21,793 bases of DNA from a virus: the IMG/VR virus record IMGVR_UViG_3300025138_000433, positions 1 through 21,793 of that record. The stretch is one strand, 5' to 3'. Below, one piece after another: positions 9,668 through 17,347 of the stretch; within the stretch, counting starts at the first letter, position 1; each line of letters opens with the position of its first letter. The notes below the pieces were generated by a model. The model was not told where the DNA came from. It did not search any database and was given only the letters and a program-made list of their open reading frames with translations. The position numbers and the translations under genes are program-made.

Positions 9668-10834
9668 TTACCTCACAACTTTAAATGTAAAATTATCATC
9701 AAAATATTGAATAGTTTCTTCTGATGTTCCGCTACCGCTGACTACTTTAAATTCAAACTTATAAAATCTTTCTGCCTGAAAAGCATCTAACCACACATTA
9801 AAATAATTACCTTTAGAGTCACAGCTCACAAGTGAGCCTGTTCCAAATGGAACAATAACATCAGCAGTATCATCATCTATTATAGAGTAATAAACTCCAT
9901 CGCCTCCGATACTTTCTACGCTTCCACTTGGTAGATACTTTGATGTCAAATAAGCTGAAGAAGTATTTGAATAAGACTTGGTAGGATATCTTCCTCTACC
10001 ACTAACTCTAAACTTAATTTTAGATTTCTCTTTATAGCTATCCCTCATATTCTTCATATAAAAAACTAAATCATCTAACTCATCGCTATCTAAAGCACTT
10101 AAACTACCAGTAGACCATTTAGTATCAAACCACTCCACTTCTAATTTTGGTGGATAGATTGTATTTGTTTGTCGTGAGAAGAATGAAAAATTACCATATT
10201 TTTTCTTATTTCCCTCTTCGCCTGAGCCAGATATAAACGCATCTGCTTCAGCCGCGCCATTACCTAAACTTCCACTTCTTTTAATAACAAATCCTTCATT
10301 AGCATAAGTTCCATCAAGCCATTTATTTATAATAGGAGTAACATCCATCCTCATATCTTGTGAACCATAACTAAATGATTGCGAACCGTATACATTAGTA
10401 TGAAAAGTTCCACCCTGCGCAACAGAACCTGATAAACTAGCAGAAGCTTCTAACCACCAATCTGCGGTGTCTGCGCTAGTTCTGTAATTCCAACTTGCAC
10501 CCTCTGTTGTTCCAGGACTATCAAATCTAAACCCTTCTCCGACATCCCAACTTTGACTTACTGGATAAGCCCACAGTGATTGACTAATAGATAAATCGGT
10601 TGGATTAGCATCATAAAGATTTAAATAATATTTTGGGTTTGTAATTAATCCTCTGACTATAGATGATGAAATATAAGCCAAATCAAATTTCATAAGTATT
10701 CGAGAAACTTTAGCTTTAACTCCGCTATCATCAACATCTTTTCTTATTTCTAATATCTCATCTAAGCCAGTATTCATACTTCCTGAAGCTGAATATAATG
10801 TTGTATCCGATTCTGGATAAATAAAGTAATGCAT
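9668..10834 (-). CDS. DNRLRE-like beta-sandwich baseplate/adhesin protein
   Basis: A 388-residue protein with ATG at 10834, GGGAGG Shine-Dalgarno, 2 nt after gp6. Residues 5-235 follow the landmarks of DNRLRE/disaggregatase-related beta-sandwich domains: TLYSASGSMNTG (12-23), RILMKFDL (45-52), a W-D/E element before an N-Y-R strand (96-118), MDVTPIINKWLDGTYANEGF (163-182), and FFSRQ...YPPKLEVEWF (218-236). Such domains occur in cell-surface proteins and are usually structural or carbohydrate-associated. Residues 240-388 form a second domain of unknown type rich in Ser-Gly-Ser. It sits exactly between gp6 and the gp7-like gene, so it is probably a virion part. The domain call is by motif pattern only. 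Confidence 0.6.
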   Translation of the reverse strand: MHYFIYPESDTTLYSASGSMNTGLDEILEIRKDVDDSGVKAKVSRILMKFDLAYISSSIVRGLITNPKYYLNLYDANPTDLSISQSLWAYPVSQSWDVGEGFRFDSPGTTEGASWNYRTSADTADWWLEASASLSGSVAQGGTFHTNVYGSQSFSYGSQDMRMDVTPIINKWLDGTYANEGFVIKRSGSLGNGAAEADAFISGSGEEGNKKKYGNFSFFSRQTNTIYPPKLEVEWFDTKWSTGSLSALDSDELDDLVFYMKNMRDSYKEKSKIKFRVSGRGRYPTKSYSNTSSAYLTSKYLPSGSVESIGGDGVYYSIIDDDTADVIVPFGTGSLVSCDSKGNYFNVWLDAFQAERFYKFEFKVVSGSGTSEETIQYFDDNFTFKVVR

Positions 10835-10836
10835 TA

Positions 10837-12813
10837 TTAACCTCCCGCTGAATCGCCGACTACTTTACCTTCAATATCAGTAGTTGGAAATTTTAGTTGA
10901 AAACAACTTGGGTCCATAGACGGATAAATAACTCCTTCCTTAGTAGCCGTTTTTATGTCATACAAGTTACCAGAGTAACCAGCAGATGTAGCAAATTTGT
11001 TTACGATTGTAACCGGTGGCCTGTCATTAGTGCTTGAAAAAGGATCTGTATCTTCAGGCGGAACGACTGCTGAAACTCCGTCAACCAACGATATCTGATA
11101 AGCTAAGTCTGCCAATACTATAGGCTGTCCAATTTGCCACTTATCAATATCAAAAAATTCCTTAACTCTCTCAATAGCCTGTAGAACAATTTGTTCTTTA
11201 TTATATCCTGACTTTGCAAGTATATTGAACTTAACTCCTACATTAATAACATAAGCATCCTTTATATTTACAGCATCGGTAATCATTCTGAACTGAGTTA
11301 GATAAGTTTGTATATTTGATTTAACTGCTTGATTTACAGATGTTAAACTTTTATTGGCATCGTAACCTAAAATATACATATTAAGTGCCAATGGATTTTC
11401 AATTCTTTTAGCAGCTACTCCTGTGTTTCCTATTGTTCCAGCGGAAGGATCAATTTGTGAGTCTTGCACTATATAAGCCTTTGCTATATTACCATACTTA
11501 GGTGGCATAGCATACACTCTTGTTATGTAATCAGCTTTAGTGACTGCTCTTTGTTGTGTTTGAAAGTAAGCTAAAGTATTTTGTTTAACTTCAATTACGC
11601 TTTCAGCACCCTTACCACCAGAAGTAGGATCAGGATTAGTAACAGCTAAAGAATTTTTTGATGTAGTAACCAATCCAGCATTTAATCCAGTTTCATCAAG
11701 CGTAAGATTAAAAGAAGTTAGACTTTGTATAGAATTTGCTGGAACATTATGATTTACACCACCTCCGTATCTATAAGTTATAGTTAATGTAGTATTGGAT
11801 GGTGCCTGACCATAAGTCTTTGTGTTTAAAAAGTTAGATGGATCAAATGAAGTATTCAGATATGATGGCGATCCGGGCAAACTAGATCCTACATTATTTG
11901 GATTAGGAACTATCTCTTCATCAGGAGAATCTGATATACCAGCCCCAAAACGAATCTCAGTTCTATTATCAGTAGCTACAAATGTTACAAATCTTCTAGA
12001 AGTTTTTAATAACTTCATTAAATAAGGTGCTTGGTCAGCGTAAGAAGATAGTTCGGGATCATTAAGTTCTGTATTTTCCATATCTTGAAATACGGTGTCT
12101 TGTGCTAAAAAATCAACTTCATACCAATCATTACCATCATCATCTTTACAAGAAATAACTTCAGTAACTCCGGCATTAGCTAATTTAATTCTAGAATATT
12201 TTTCAGCAGCATTGAAACTAAAAAATTCTGTAACTGTATTTCCACTTTCTATTTTTACTGATTTTTTAAGTAAATAGGTAGTGGGAACATTATTAGCACT
12301 TTCGTATACAGAAGTTTCCATTGGATCGTAAGAGCTAGAAAATTTAAAATTAATATCCTCTACTGTTCTAAAATTTATTCCTGTATTAGATCCCATAGTT
12401 CCACCAGCATTGACTTTTACAGCATATCTTAAATCAGGCTTTACTGTATAGTTTGCTCCTGTTCCCGATGATATAGCAGGCACTGTTTGAAATACTTCTA
12501 CTATACCTGAAGATGGAGAAGCTACTTTTGGTTTGTATCCAAATGATTGTGCCATATTGTATACGGTTTTCTTTTCTTCAGCAAAAGCTAATAAACTTTC
12601 TTTAAATTGATTATCTATATAGTATGATAAAACATCTCCTACATAAGATGCCATTTCTATAAACATCATACCTGGTGATGATTCATTAAAATCATTATAT
12701 GTATTTGGAAAATAAACTTTAGCAAATTCAATTAGATTAGCTTTAAATGAAGAAAAGTCTTTATTTAAATATCTAACTTCTTTTACTGATTTTTTAGAAA
12801 CTGAATAAGGCAT
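10837..12813 (-). CDS. 6: Baseplate wedge protein gp6-like (gpJ family)
   Basis: A 658-residue protein, essentially the length of T4 gp6 (660). The N-terminal signature at residues 44-67 (ESSPGMMFIEMASYVGDVLS then YYID) followed by NMAQSFGYKP (87-96) is typical of gp6/baseplate-J proteins: an acidic-SPGxxFxE start, a long helix, and the G-Y-K/R-P turn. The C-terminal IGQPIVLADLAYQIS (561-575) and GVSAVVPPE also fit the gpJ C-terminal region. In T4, gp6 dimers link the wedges around the hub and trigger the dome-to-star change. The start at 12813 has a CGGAG Shine-Dalgarno. It follows gp25 by 12 nt, the canonical order in contractile tails. Confidence 0.9.
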   Translation of the reverse strand: MPYSVSKKSVKEVRYLNKDFSSFKANLIEFAKVYFPNTYNDFNESSPGMMFIEMASYVGDVLSYYIDNQFKESLLAFAEEKKTVYNMAQSFGYKPKVASPSSGIVEVFQTVPAISSGTGANYTVKPDLRYAVKVNAGGTMGSNTGINFRTVEDINFKFSSSYDPMETSVYESANNVPTTYLLKKSVKIESGNTVTEFFSFNAAEKYSRIKLANAGVTEVISCKDDDGNDWYEVDFLAQDTVFQDMENTELNDPELSSYADQAPYLMKLLKTSRRFVTFVATDNRTEIRFGAGISDSPDEEIVPNPNNVGSSLPGSPSYLNTSFDPSNFLNTKTYGQAPSNTTLTITYRYGGGVNHNVPANSIQSLTSFNLTLDETGLNAGLVTTSKNSLAVTNPDPTSGGKGAESVIEVKQNTLAYFQTQQRAVTKADYITRVYAMPPKYGNIAKAYIVQDSQIDPSAGTIGNTGVAAKRIENPLALNMYILGYDANKSLTSVNQAVKSNIQTYLTQFRMITDAVNIKDAYVINVGVKFNILAKSGYNKEQIVLQAIERVKEFFDIDKWQIGQPIVLADLAYQISLVDGVSAVVPPEDTDPFSSTNDRPPVTIVNKFATSAGYSGNLYDIKTATKEGVIYPSMDPSCFQLKFPTTDIEGKVVGDSAGG

Positions 12814-12825
12814 TTATTATCTCCG

Positions 12826-13338
12826 TTAAAAGTCGTAGAATGGATTTACTTCAAAATCGTTAACATCTTCATATTCTCCTGTATCTTCATTTAATACAGT
12901 GGTTTCAGTAGCTCCATCACCTACACTCAAATCACCCTTTTTTAGATTTAAATCTAATTGAGCAACTTTTTGATCTACATTTATTGTGAATTTCATACTA
13001 ACATTGACAGCATTTTCTAATTCGCCGCTTGTAGTTACATCAATTGATTGTATATTTACATACGGTAGCCATTCACCCATAGATTCTCTTATGGCTTCCT
13101 CTATACTACTTGCAATATTTCCATCATCTGGCTCAAATAAAACTCTGTATAAGTTACTTCCAAATGTAGGATTTCCTAATCGCTCACCCTTTATAGTTAG
13201 TAAAAGGTTTCTAATATTAGAACGAGCTTGATCTAATGTTGTTTTTGTTTTTGCAAAAAATCCTTGATCTCCGTGACTTAAAGGTAGGGATACACCTATA
13301 AATACATTAGGATCTAAATCTTTTTCAAGTGTTGACAT
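12826..13338 (-). CDS. 25: Baseplate wedge protein gp25-like (GPW/gp25 family)
   Basis: A 170-residue protein carrying the gp25/gpW core: FAKTKTTLDQARSNIRNLLL (28-47), then TIKGER (48-53), NPTFGSNLY (56-64), and a paired helix and strand LPYVNIQSIDV (91-101). T4 gp25 is about 132 residues. The extra length is an acidic C-terminal tail (about 138-170, EDTGEYEDVNDFEVN). gp25 joins the sheath to the baseplate wedge and is conserved in phage, T6SS and tailocin baseplates. ATG at 13338 overlaps the previous TAA (TAATG). The older label of gp25 as a lysozyme is not supported here; no catalytic motif is visible. Confidence 0.9.
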   Translation of the reverse strand: MSTLEKDLDPNVFIGVSLPLSHGDQGFFAKTKTTLDQARSNIRNLLLTIKGERLGNPTFGSNLYRVLFEPDDGNIASSIEEAIRESMGEWLPYVNIQSIDVTTSGELENAVNVSMKFTINVDQKVAQLDLNLKKGDLSVGDGATETTVLNEDTGEYEDVNDFEVNPFYDF

Positions 13339-13820
13339 TATATCTTACCATCTTTTTTATCTAAAGCTTTCATCACGCCCCTATAATCTTTTGTTAAATC
13401 GCCCATTACATCTTGAACCGCTTTATTTGATGTATCAGCGCCTGCTGCTTGTGCTGTTTGTATAGCTGACATCTTTCTTTTATCCTCAGCACTGCCTAGC
13501 ATACCACCATAACCCATAGCCTGCGCCATCTTTGAACTATCAAATGTTCCACCACCCATTGATGGATATTCATCGGTTTCACCGCCATTAGCAGTTTCAT
13601 TTAAAATATCATTTAATATAGGATTTTTGGTATATGTTACTTCTTTTTTTGGTTTAGGTTTTCTTTTAGGCAAAACTTCCACAACACTTTCCTCTGTTAG
13701 AGGAACACTATTTGCCATTGATTTTATACCTTCGTTAATAAATATCTGTCTAACTTCTTTTTTAACTTCTTGTTTGACTATTTCTTTAATTAATGATAAT
13801 AATTTACCTGATTTTGCCAT
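13338..13820 (-). CDS. Small Lys-rich protein upstream of gp25 (unknown)
   Basis: A 160-residue protein with ATG at 13820 and an AGGAG Shine-Dalgarno 7 nt upstream. The N-terminus is an amphipathic charged helix (SLIKEIVKQEVKKEVRQIF, 9-27), then a basic linker KRKPKPKKE (52-60), a Gly/Met-rich segment (88-109, MGGGTFDSSKMAQAMGYGGM) and a helical C-terminus. It looks partly disordered and has no enzymatic motif. It is coupled to gp25 by a TAATG overlap, so a scaffold or hub-assembly role is possible but unproven. The candidate promoter 12-mer lies only 16 nt before this ATG. Confidence 0.7.
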   Translation of the reverse strand: MAKSGKLLSLIKEIVKQEVKKEVRQIFINEGIKSMANSVPLTEESVVEVLPKRKPKPKKEVTYTKNPILNDILNETANGGETDEYPSMGGGTFDSSKMAQAMGYGGMLGSAEDKRKMSAIQTAQAAGADTSNKAVQDVMGDLTKDYRGVMKALDKKDGKI

Positions 13821-13835
13821 TACTAACTCCTATTT

Positions 13836-13847
13836 TATATAAATATA
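13836..13847 (-). promoter_or_regulatory. AT-rich 12-mer motif (candidate promoter)
   Basis: TATATAAATATA on the plus strand, exact match to the copies at 2559-2570 and 16214-16225. It lies in the 44-nt gap before the 160-residue gene. At 16 nt from the ATG it would leave very little leader if it were a -10 element, so here it may act differently or be a chance AT-rich match. Confidence 0.3.
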
Positions 13848-13864
13848 ACATTTTTAATTTAATT

Positions 13865-14368
13865 CTAATTTCTTAAAGCTTCTTCTCTATCTTTTTTAAG
13901 CTGATCTCTTTTCTTCTTATCCGCTATAGCCTTTGCTAATTTTTGTTTAGTGTCTCCAATAAAATTTCCTAACCCATCAACGGCTGGTCCTAAAGCATCT
14001 TTAGCAGACTTAACATCTTCTATTTCTTTTTCTATTTTATTTTGTAATTTGTCTTGAACAACTGATATAGCAGCTGCGGCTGGATTTAAAGCTGATCCTA
14101 TTGTATTAGCTTCTTTTAGAGCAACAGCTGTTTTTTTAGTAGCCGATACCGTATTAACTATATTAGTGAGTTGTTGTTCAGCAGCTTGTAAAGTTTCTTT
14201 TCTTTTTTCTAAATTTTTTAATTCATCTAACAACTTTTCTGCTTCTTCAAGTCCACCTCCGCCTGCATTGATTCCCTTAATTATTACACTAGCTTTATCA
14301 CCCAATACTTTAGATGGGTTATTTATTAAATTTGAAATCTGTTTTCTTATTGAGTCTCCAATCCCCAT
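13865..14368 (-). CDS. Coiled-coil protein next to hub gene (unknown)
   Basis: A 167-residue, Ala/Lys/Glu-rich helical protein. ATG at 14368 is shared with the stop of the preceding 15-codon ORF (TAATG), and a GGAG Shine-Dalgarno lies inside that ORF 10 nt upstream. A glycine hinge (GINAGGGG, 32-39) precedes a coiled coil (about 40-75). An Ala-rich helix (ALNPAAAAISVV, 93-104) leads into a second coil (103-125). The tail is basic (KKKRDQLKKDREEALRN). No signal peptide or catalytic residues are seen. Position between the gp5-like hub gene and gp25 suggests a baseplate hub or tail-length accessory. It is too short to be the tape measure itself. Confidence 0.65.
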   Translation of the reverse strand: MGIGDSIRKQISNLINNPSKVLGDKASVIIKGINAGGGGLEEAEKLLDELKNLEKRKETLQAAEQQLTNIVNTVSATKKTAVALKEANTIGSALNPAAAAISVVQDKLQNKIEKEIEDVKSAKDALGPAVDGLGNFIGDTKQKLAKAIADKKKRDQLKKDREEALRN

Positions 14369-14415
14369 TATTTATCAACTCCTTTATCTATCCCCTCAAT
14401 TATCTGATTAATCAT
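14368..14415 (-). CDS. 15-residue micro-ORF coupled to genes on both sides
   Basis: MINQIIEGIDKGVDK. Its ATG (14415-14413) overlaps the hub gene's TAA, and its own TAA (14370-14368) overlaps the next gene's ATG, both as TAATG. An AGGAG sits 10 nt before its ATG inside the hub gene. The Shine-Dalgarno of the next gene (GGAG) lies within it. It exactly fills the gap between two genes, so ribosomes ending the hub gene could re-initiate here and again at the next gene. It may be a coupling device rather than a functional peptide. Confidence 0.4.
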   Translation of the reverse strand: MINQIIEGIDKGVDK

Positions 14416-15782
14416 TATCCACGAACTCCTGCTGATTCAGTTCTCTTATCAATATCATACTCCTTAGTGGTAACCTCTTCAATTTCTTCCCATTTAGTAT
14501 CTGCGAACATAGATTCTAAGCTTGGTAACTCGCCATCTTCCTGAACCTTATCATCGGCTACAAAAACTTTTTTACTATTAAATTCAGCAGTAATATCTGG
14601 ATTAGCTAAATTTAATCTTTCTGTAAGTGCGTCTAAAGCTTTTTCTATCGGATCATACACGAGATTTACTGCGTCTACTATAGCTTGTTCTTTATTAGAA
14701 GTCAAATGTTTTTTCATTGATAAATTGTGATTCCTTAAAGCTAATAAAAAATCACTTAAATATATCGCCAGCTCATTACCTTTAACTATAGGATTTATAG
14801 AATCCACAGTTCCTAAATTAATTTCTCCAAATTCGCTTTCTAAGTTTATGCTTGTTCTTGCTGCTAACGATATGTGTCTTGAAGAGTAAACATTTATATC
14901 ACCATTGTTTTTGGTATTAAACACTATTGAATCAGCATTCATAGTAATCGTAGGCTTTGGTCGTGTTCTTTCCTTATCGTTAGCGTCTTTACCATCAGGA
15001 GCTACTCCTAAGTAAGGCGTTTTCATCTGACTTGCAACATCCGTTTTTAAAGGAATGTGTTCATTTGTTGTTATATAAATACTAGCATCATCATTATTAA
15101 TGTTAGTTTTGTGACTAACGAGTGCACTAGCTTCTTTAAGATTTAATTGTTCACTAGCAACTTTTGATTGACCAACTGTTATTTTTACAGAAGGATTTTT
15201 ATAATCAGGAGCACTGCTAAAATGAATGGATTGACCAAATCTTCCTTGTATTACAGTATCACCTTGCTTAATTGAAACCTTTCTATTTAACTTTATGTTC
15301 TGAGGAAAAACTAATCCTTCTCCTGGTTCACCAACTAACCTATTCATTACAACCCTACCATTTAAATTTAGTGGATTTGAATAATATAAAGACGATTCGT
15401 TTTTACTATTAATATATTTAGCAACATTAACTACTTCACCTTTTAATGGATACTGAACTATATGCTGGGATATTGGTTTTATAGGCTTGCTTATTCCAAT
15501 AGAACCACCACTTTTTTGACTTACTGTTAATTGAACAATAACGGCTCCTAAGTAATTTAAATCTGGAGCTGCTCCATCACCTTTTAGTTTAGGAAAATTT
15601 GGTTCTGTTGGGTCTGTAAATACTCTGATAACTTTAGCCGGCTCAATCTCATAAAATTCATCATTATTTTGACTCATTTCTTTGATTTTAGAAACCACTT
15701 GGTTCATATTTACATATCCACCACCATCCTTAACCTTTCCGCTAATAGACTTTATTCTTTTTCTGTATCCGGGCAACTGCAC
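14415..15782 (-). CDS. 5: gp5-like baseplate hub/central spike protein, no lysozyme domain
   Basis: A 455-residue protein with a GTG start (15782) behind a GGAG Shine-Dalgarno; no ATG gives a better start. Residues 45-150 look like the OB-fold part of gp5-type hubs (IEPAKVIRVF, then YPLKGEVVNV at 111-120 and YYSNPLNLNGRVV). KQGDTVIQGRFGQSIHFSS (172-190) followed by DDASIYITTNEHIPL (231-245) matches what I recall of marine T4-like gp5 proteins. Residues 277-325 carry short beta repeats (INVYSSRHISLAARTSINLE) like a triple beta-helix spike or beta-prism. The C-terminus (340-455) is helical and acidic. T4 gp5 has 575 residues with a lysozyme insert; none is visible here, so peptidoglycan digestion must be done elsewhere if at all. 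Confidence 0.75.
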   Translation of the reverse strand: MQLPGYRKRIKSISGKVKDGGGYVNMNQVVSKIKEMSQNNDEFYEIEPAKVIRVFTDPTEPNFPKLKGDGAAPDLNYLGAVIVQLTVSQKSGGSIGISKPIKPISQHIVQYPLKGEVVNVAKYINSKNESSLYYSNPLNLNGRVVMNRLVGEPGEGLVFPQNIKLNRKVSIKQGDTVIQGRFGQSIHFSSAPDYKNPSVKITVGQSKVASEQLNLKEASALVSHKTNINNDDASIYITTNEHIPLKTDVASQMKTPYLGVAPDGKDANDKERTRPKPTITMNADSIVFNTKNNGDINVYSSRHISLAARTSINLESEFGEINLGTVDSINPIVKGNELAIYLSDFLLALRNHNLSMKKHLTSNKEQAIVDAVNLVYDPIEKALDALTERLNLANPDITAEFNSKKVFVADDKVQEDGELPSLESMFADTKWEEIEEVTTKEYDIDKRTESAGVRG

Positions 15783-15784
15783 TT

Positions 15785-16177
15785 TTATTCTCCGAACAAA
15801 TTATCTGACTGTTCCGTTATACTATCGGAATGCTTTTGAACATCAGCGGCTACATCTTCAACAGCTGTCATAAGTTGCTCTTTCTCAGCATCAGTTAAAC
15901 CAAACTCATTACCATCACTAGCTTTAGCTTCGCTTGAAATCATACGCTGAACTATAGCAGCCATTTTAACTAGTTGGTCATCATTCTTAACATTAATCTC
16001 TAAGTATTCTTTCAACATAGGAATAATTTGAACAGCCGTATCTCCATCCTTTATAAATCCAACAACTTCTTTCATAAGGACTTCTAATTGTGTTTTATTC
16101 GTTTTGGTATTATCATATATGTCTTTAAATAAGTCGGATAATGACTTACCCTCAAACACTTCAAAATCGCTAGCCAT
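15785..16177 (-). CDS. Small acidic helical protein upstream of hub gene (unknown)
   Basis: A 130-residue acidic, helical protein with ATG at 16177 and a GAGG Shine-Dalgarno. It is the first gene after the terminator and the candidate promoter, so it probably opens the late structural transcript. The N-terminal FEGKSLSDLFKDIYDNTKTN (8-27) and the middle EYLEINVKNDDQLVKMAAIV (57-76) look like conserved helices. The tail ends in SDNLFGE. The following GTG start lies 2 nt after its stop. I recall similar small genes beside gp5-like hubs in marine myophages, but the function is not known to me. Confidence 0.7.
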   Translation of the reverse strand: MASDFEVFEGKSLSDLFKDIYDNTKTNKTQLEVLMKEVVGFIKDGDTAVQIIPMLKEYLEINVKNDDQLVKMAAIVQRMISSEAKASDGNEFGLTDAEKEQLMTAVEDVAADVQKHSDSITEQSDNLFGE

Positions 16178-16213
16178 TATATTTACCTCTTGATATTTTA
16201 GGGAATAGTTACA

Positions 16214-16225
16214 TATATAAATATA
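16214..16225 (-). promoter_or_regulatory. AT-rich 12-mer motif (candidate late promoter)
   Basis: TATATAAATATA on the plus strand, 37 nt before the first hub-region ATG and just beyond the intrinsic terminator, which is the expected place for a late promoter. On the minus strand it reads TATATTTATATATG, a 14-mer shared exactly with the 2557-2570 copy. The T4 late consensus TATAAATA is present but on the plus strand, so either this phage's consensus differs or orientation is ambiguous because the motif is nearly palindromic. Confidence 0.45.
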
Positions 16226-16261
16226 AGTTTATTATTTTTTTAACGAATATTTTTGCGCACA

Positions 16262-16288
16262 AAAAAAGGGAGTGAAACTCCCTTTTTT
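16262..16288 (-). terminator. Intrinsic (Rho-independent) terminator after the sigma gene
   Basis: AAAAAAGGGAGT pairs perfectly with ACTCCCTTTTTT around a GAA loop. On the minus strand a T7 run follows the GGGAG/CTCCC core, and A/T runs flank both sides, so it could work in either direction. It lies 17 nt after the sigma gene's stop and separates that operon from the hub/wedge operon. Confidence 0.9.
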
Positions 16289-16304
16289 ATTGTTATCGAT
16301 GGGT

Positions 16305-17087
16305 TTAGGATTCTTCTCTTATTAAAGATCCTGTATATGATAAATCTACGACACCTTTTCTGTCGAATTCATTGTATAGCCTATGTTGATATTTCTTCAT
16401 AACATTTATTATACGAGTAATGTGTTGGGTGTTAGAACCTGTCATCTCACGAATAAGGATATAAAGAGCCTTCTTATTGAAGTTCTCAATATTTTCTTTT
16501 ATACGAAAAATATGTAATACAGAATCAGCAACCCTAATATCCTTATCTCTACTGAATATGGATGTAAGGTTATGTTCCCAAAATCTAATTAACTCATCAG
16601 TAAATAGCGCATTAACCTCTGAACGTATTCTTGCACTTTCTTCACCGACTATATTTCTTTTGTAATCTATGACATCTATCTTATCGTGAATCTTACCCAT
16701 CTTATAATTCTTATTGTTATTAAGAATAAGATAGTTCTTAGCCACAATACTGAAGTAAGAGAAAGCTTTACCCTTACCTTCTTTGAATTTATGTATATTC
16801 ATAACTAAGAAAGCAACCACTTCATTCTTAACCTCTATTGAATTACTATCGAAGTAATAGAATTTAAAGGTATGGATAATATTCTCAGCTAATTTGTCAA
16901 AAGCAGCTCGAATATGTTCATTATAAATTTGATTTCTTTCATGAGGATTGGTTGATTTATTATAAGCAATTATACCATCTTCAGTTCCCTGATGAAAATA
17001 GTAATTCTTTTTCTTTTTAGCCCTCTTTTTCTTAGGTTTTACTTGCACCACATTTTCACTTTTTGATGATGATACTGCTGTTGCCAT
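16305..17087 (-). CDS. 55: gp55-like late-transcription sigma factor
   Basis: A 260-residue protein. After a Lys/Arg-rich N-terminus (KPKKKRAKKKK, 17-27), residues 60-135 match a sigma region 2-like core, with FLVMNIHKFKEGKGKAFSYF (93-112) then SIVAKNYLI; the K-G-K-A-F-x-Y-F element is characteristic of T4 gp55-type sigmas. Residues 204-235 (NKKALYILIREMTGSNTQHI and ITRIINVMKK) look like a helix-turn-helix. T4 gp55 has about 185 residues and lacks a typical region 4, so this C-terminal part is extra. T4 gp55 directs host RNA polymerase to late promoters with clamp gp45. ATG at 17087 overlaps the upstream stop (TAATG), with an AAGGAG Shine-Dalgarno. It is the last gene before the terminator. 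Confidence 0.8.
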   Translation of the reverse strand: MATAVSSSKSENVVQVKPKKKRAKKKKNYYFHQGTEDGIIAYNKSTNPHERNQIYNEHIRAAFDKLAENIIHTFKFYYFDSNSIEVKNEVVAFLVMNIHKFKEGKGKAFSYFSIVAKNYLILNNNKNYKMGKIHDKIDVIDYKRNIVGEESARIRSEVNALFTDELIRFWEHNLTSIFSRDKDIRVADSVLHIFRIKENIENFNKKALYILIREMTGSNTQHITRIINVMKKYQHRLYNEFDRKGVVDLSYTGSLIREES

Positions 17088-17347
17088 TATTGTTGTTCTC
17101 CTTTGAACTTATCTAGTTGCTTTATTGTATTTTTAATTTGATTGAATATTACTCCGACTTCATCGTCAGCTTCAAAATATCCTTTGTAATCTAATTTTTT
17201 CAAATCTATGTTTACCTTATTTACTGTATTGATAAAATTCTCAATCCAAGATTCTAATAGCTCTGTTTTTGTTATCAAGTTCCATATTACATAACATGAA
17301 GTTAAGAACAAAATGGTCATTAATACAAGACTTATTTTTAAAATCAT
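17087..17347 (-). CDS. Small membrane-anchored protein (unknown)
   Basis: An 86-residue protein with an N-terminal membrane segment (about 3-24, LKISLVLMTILFLTSCYVIW) and a charged cytoplasmic part. The C-terminal region YFEADDEVGVIFNQIKNTI (57-75) resembles a small conserved family I recall in T4-like marine phages, with a GxFE-x-DDxVG core. LTSC looks like a lipobox, but the hydrophobic run continues after the Cys, so a simple transmembrane anchor is more likely. It is coupled on both sides by TAATG, between a 40-residue coil gene and the sigma gene. The function is unknown. Confidence 0.7.
   Translation of the reverse strand: MILKISLVLMTILFLTSCYVIWNLITKTELLESWIENFINTVNKVNIDLKKLDYKGYFEADDEVGVIFNQIKNTIKQLDKFKGEQQ

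Noticed and set aside
9668-10834. DNRLRE-like protein as an active polysaccharide-degrading enzyme
   Set aside because: The domain pattern is non-catalytic in most contexts and no catalytic residues can be pointed to; kept as a structural/adhesin call.
13804-13851. 15-codon ORF (MLYLYKIGVSNGKIR) crossing the start of the 160-residue gene
   Set aside because: Lacks a Shine-Dalgarno, contains the AT-rich 12-mer and overlaps a better-supported start; similar length to the coupled micro-ORF at 14368 looks coincidental.
17087-17347. 86-residue protein as a lipoprotein (LTSC lipobox-like)
   Set aside because: The hydrophobic stretch continues past the Cys (YVIW), so a transmembrane anchor fits better than lipidation and cleavage.
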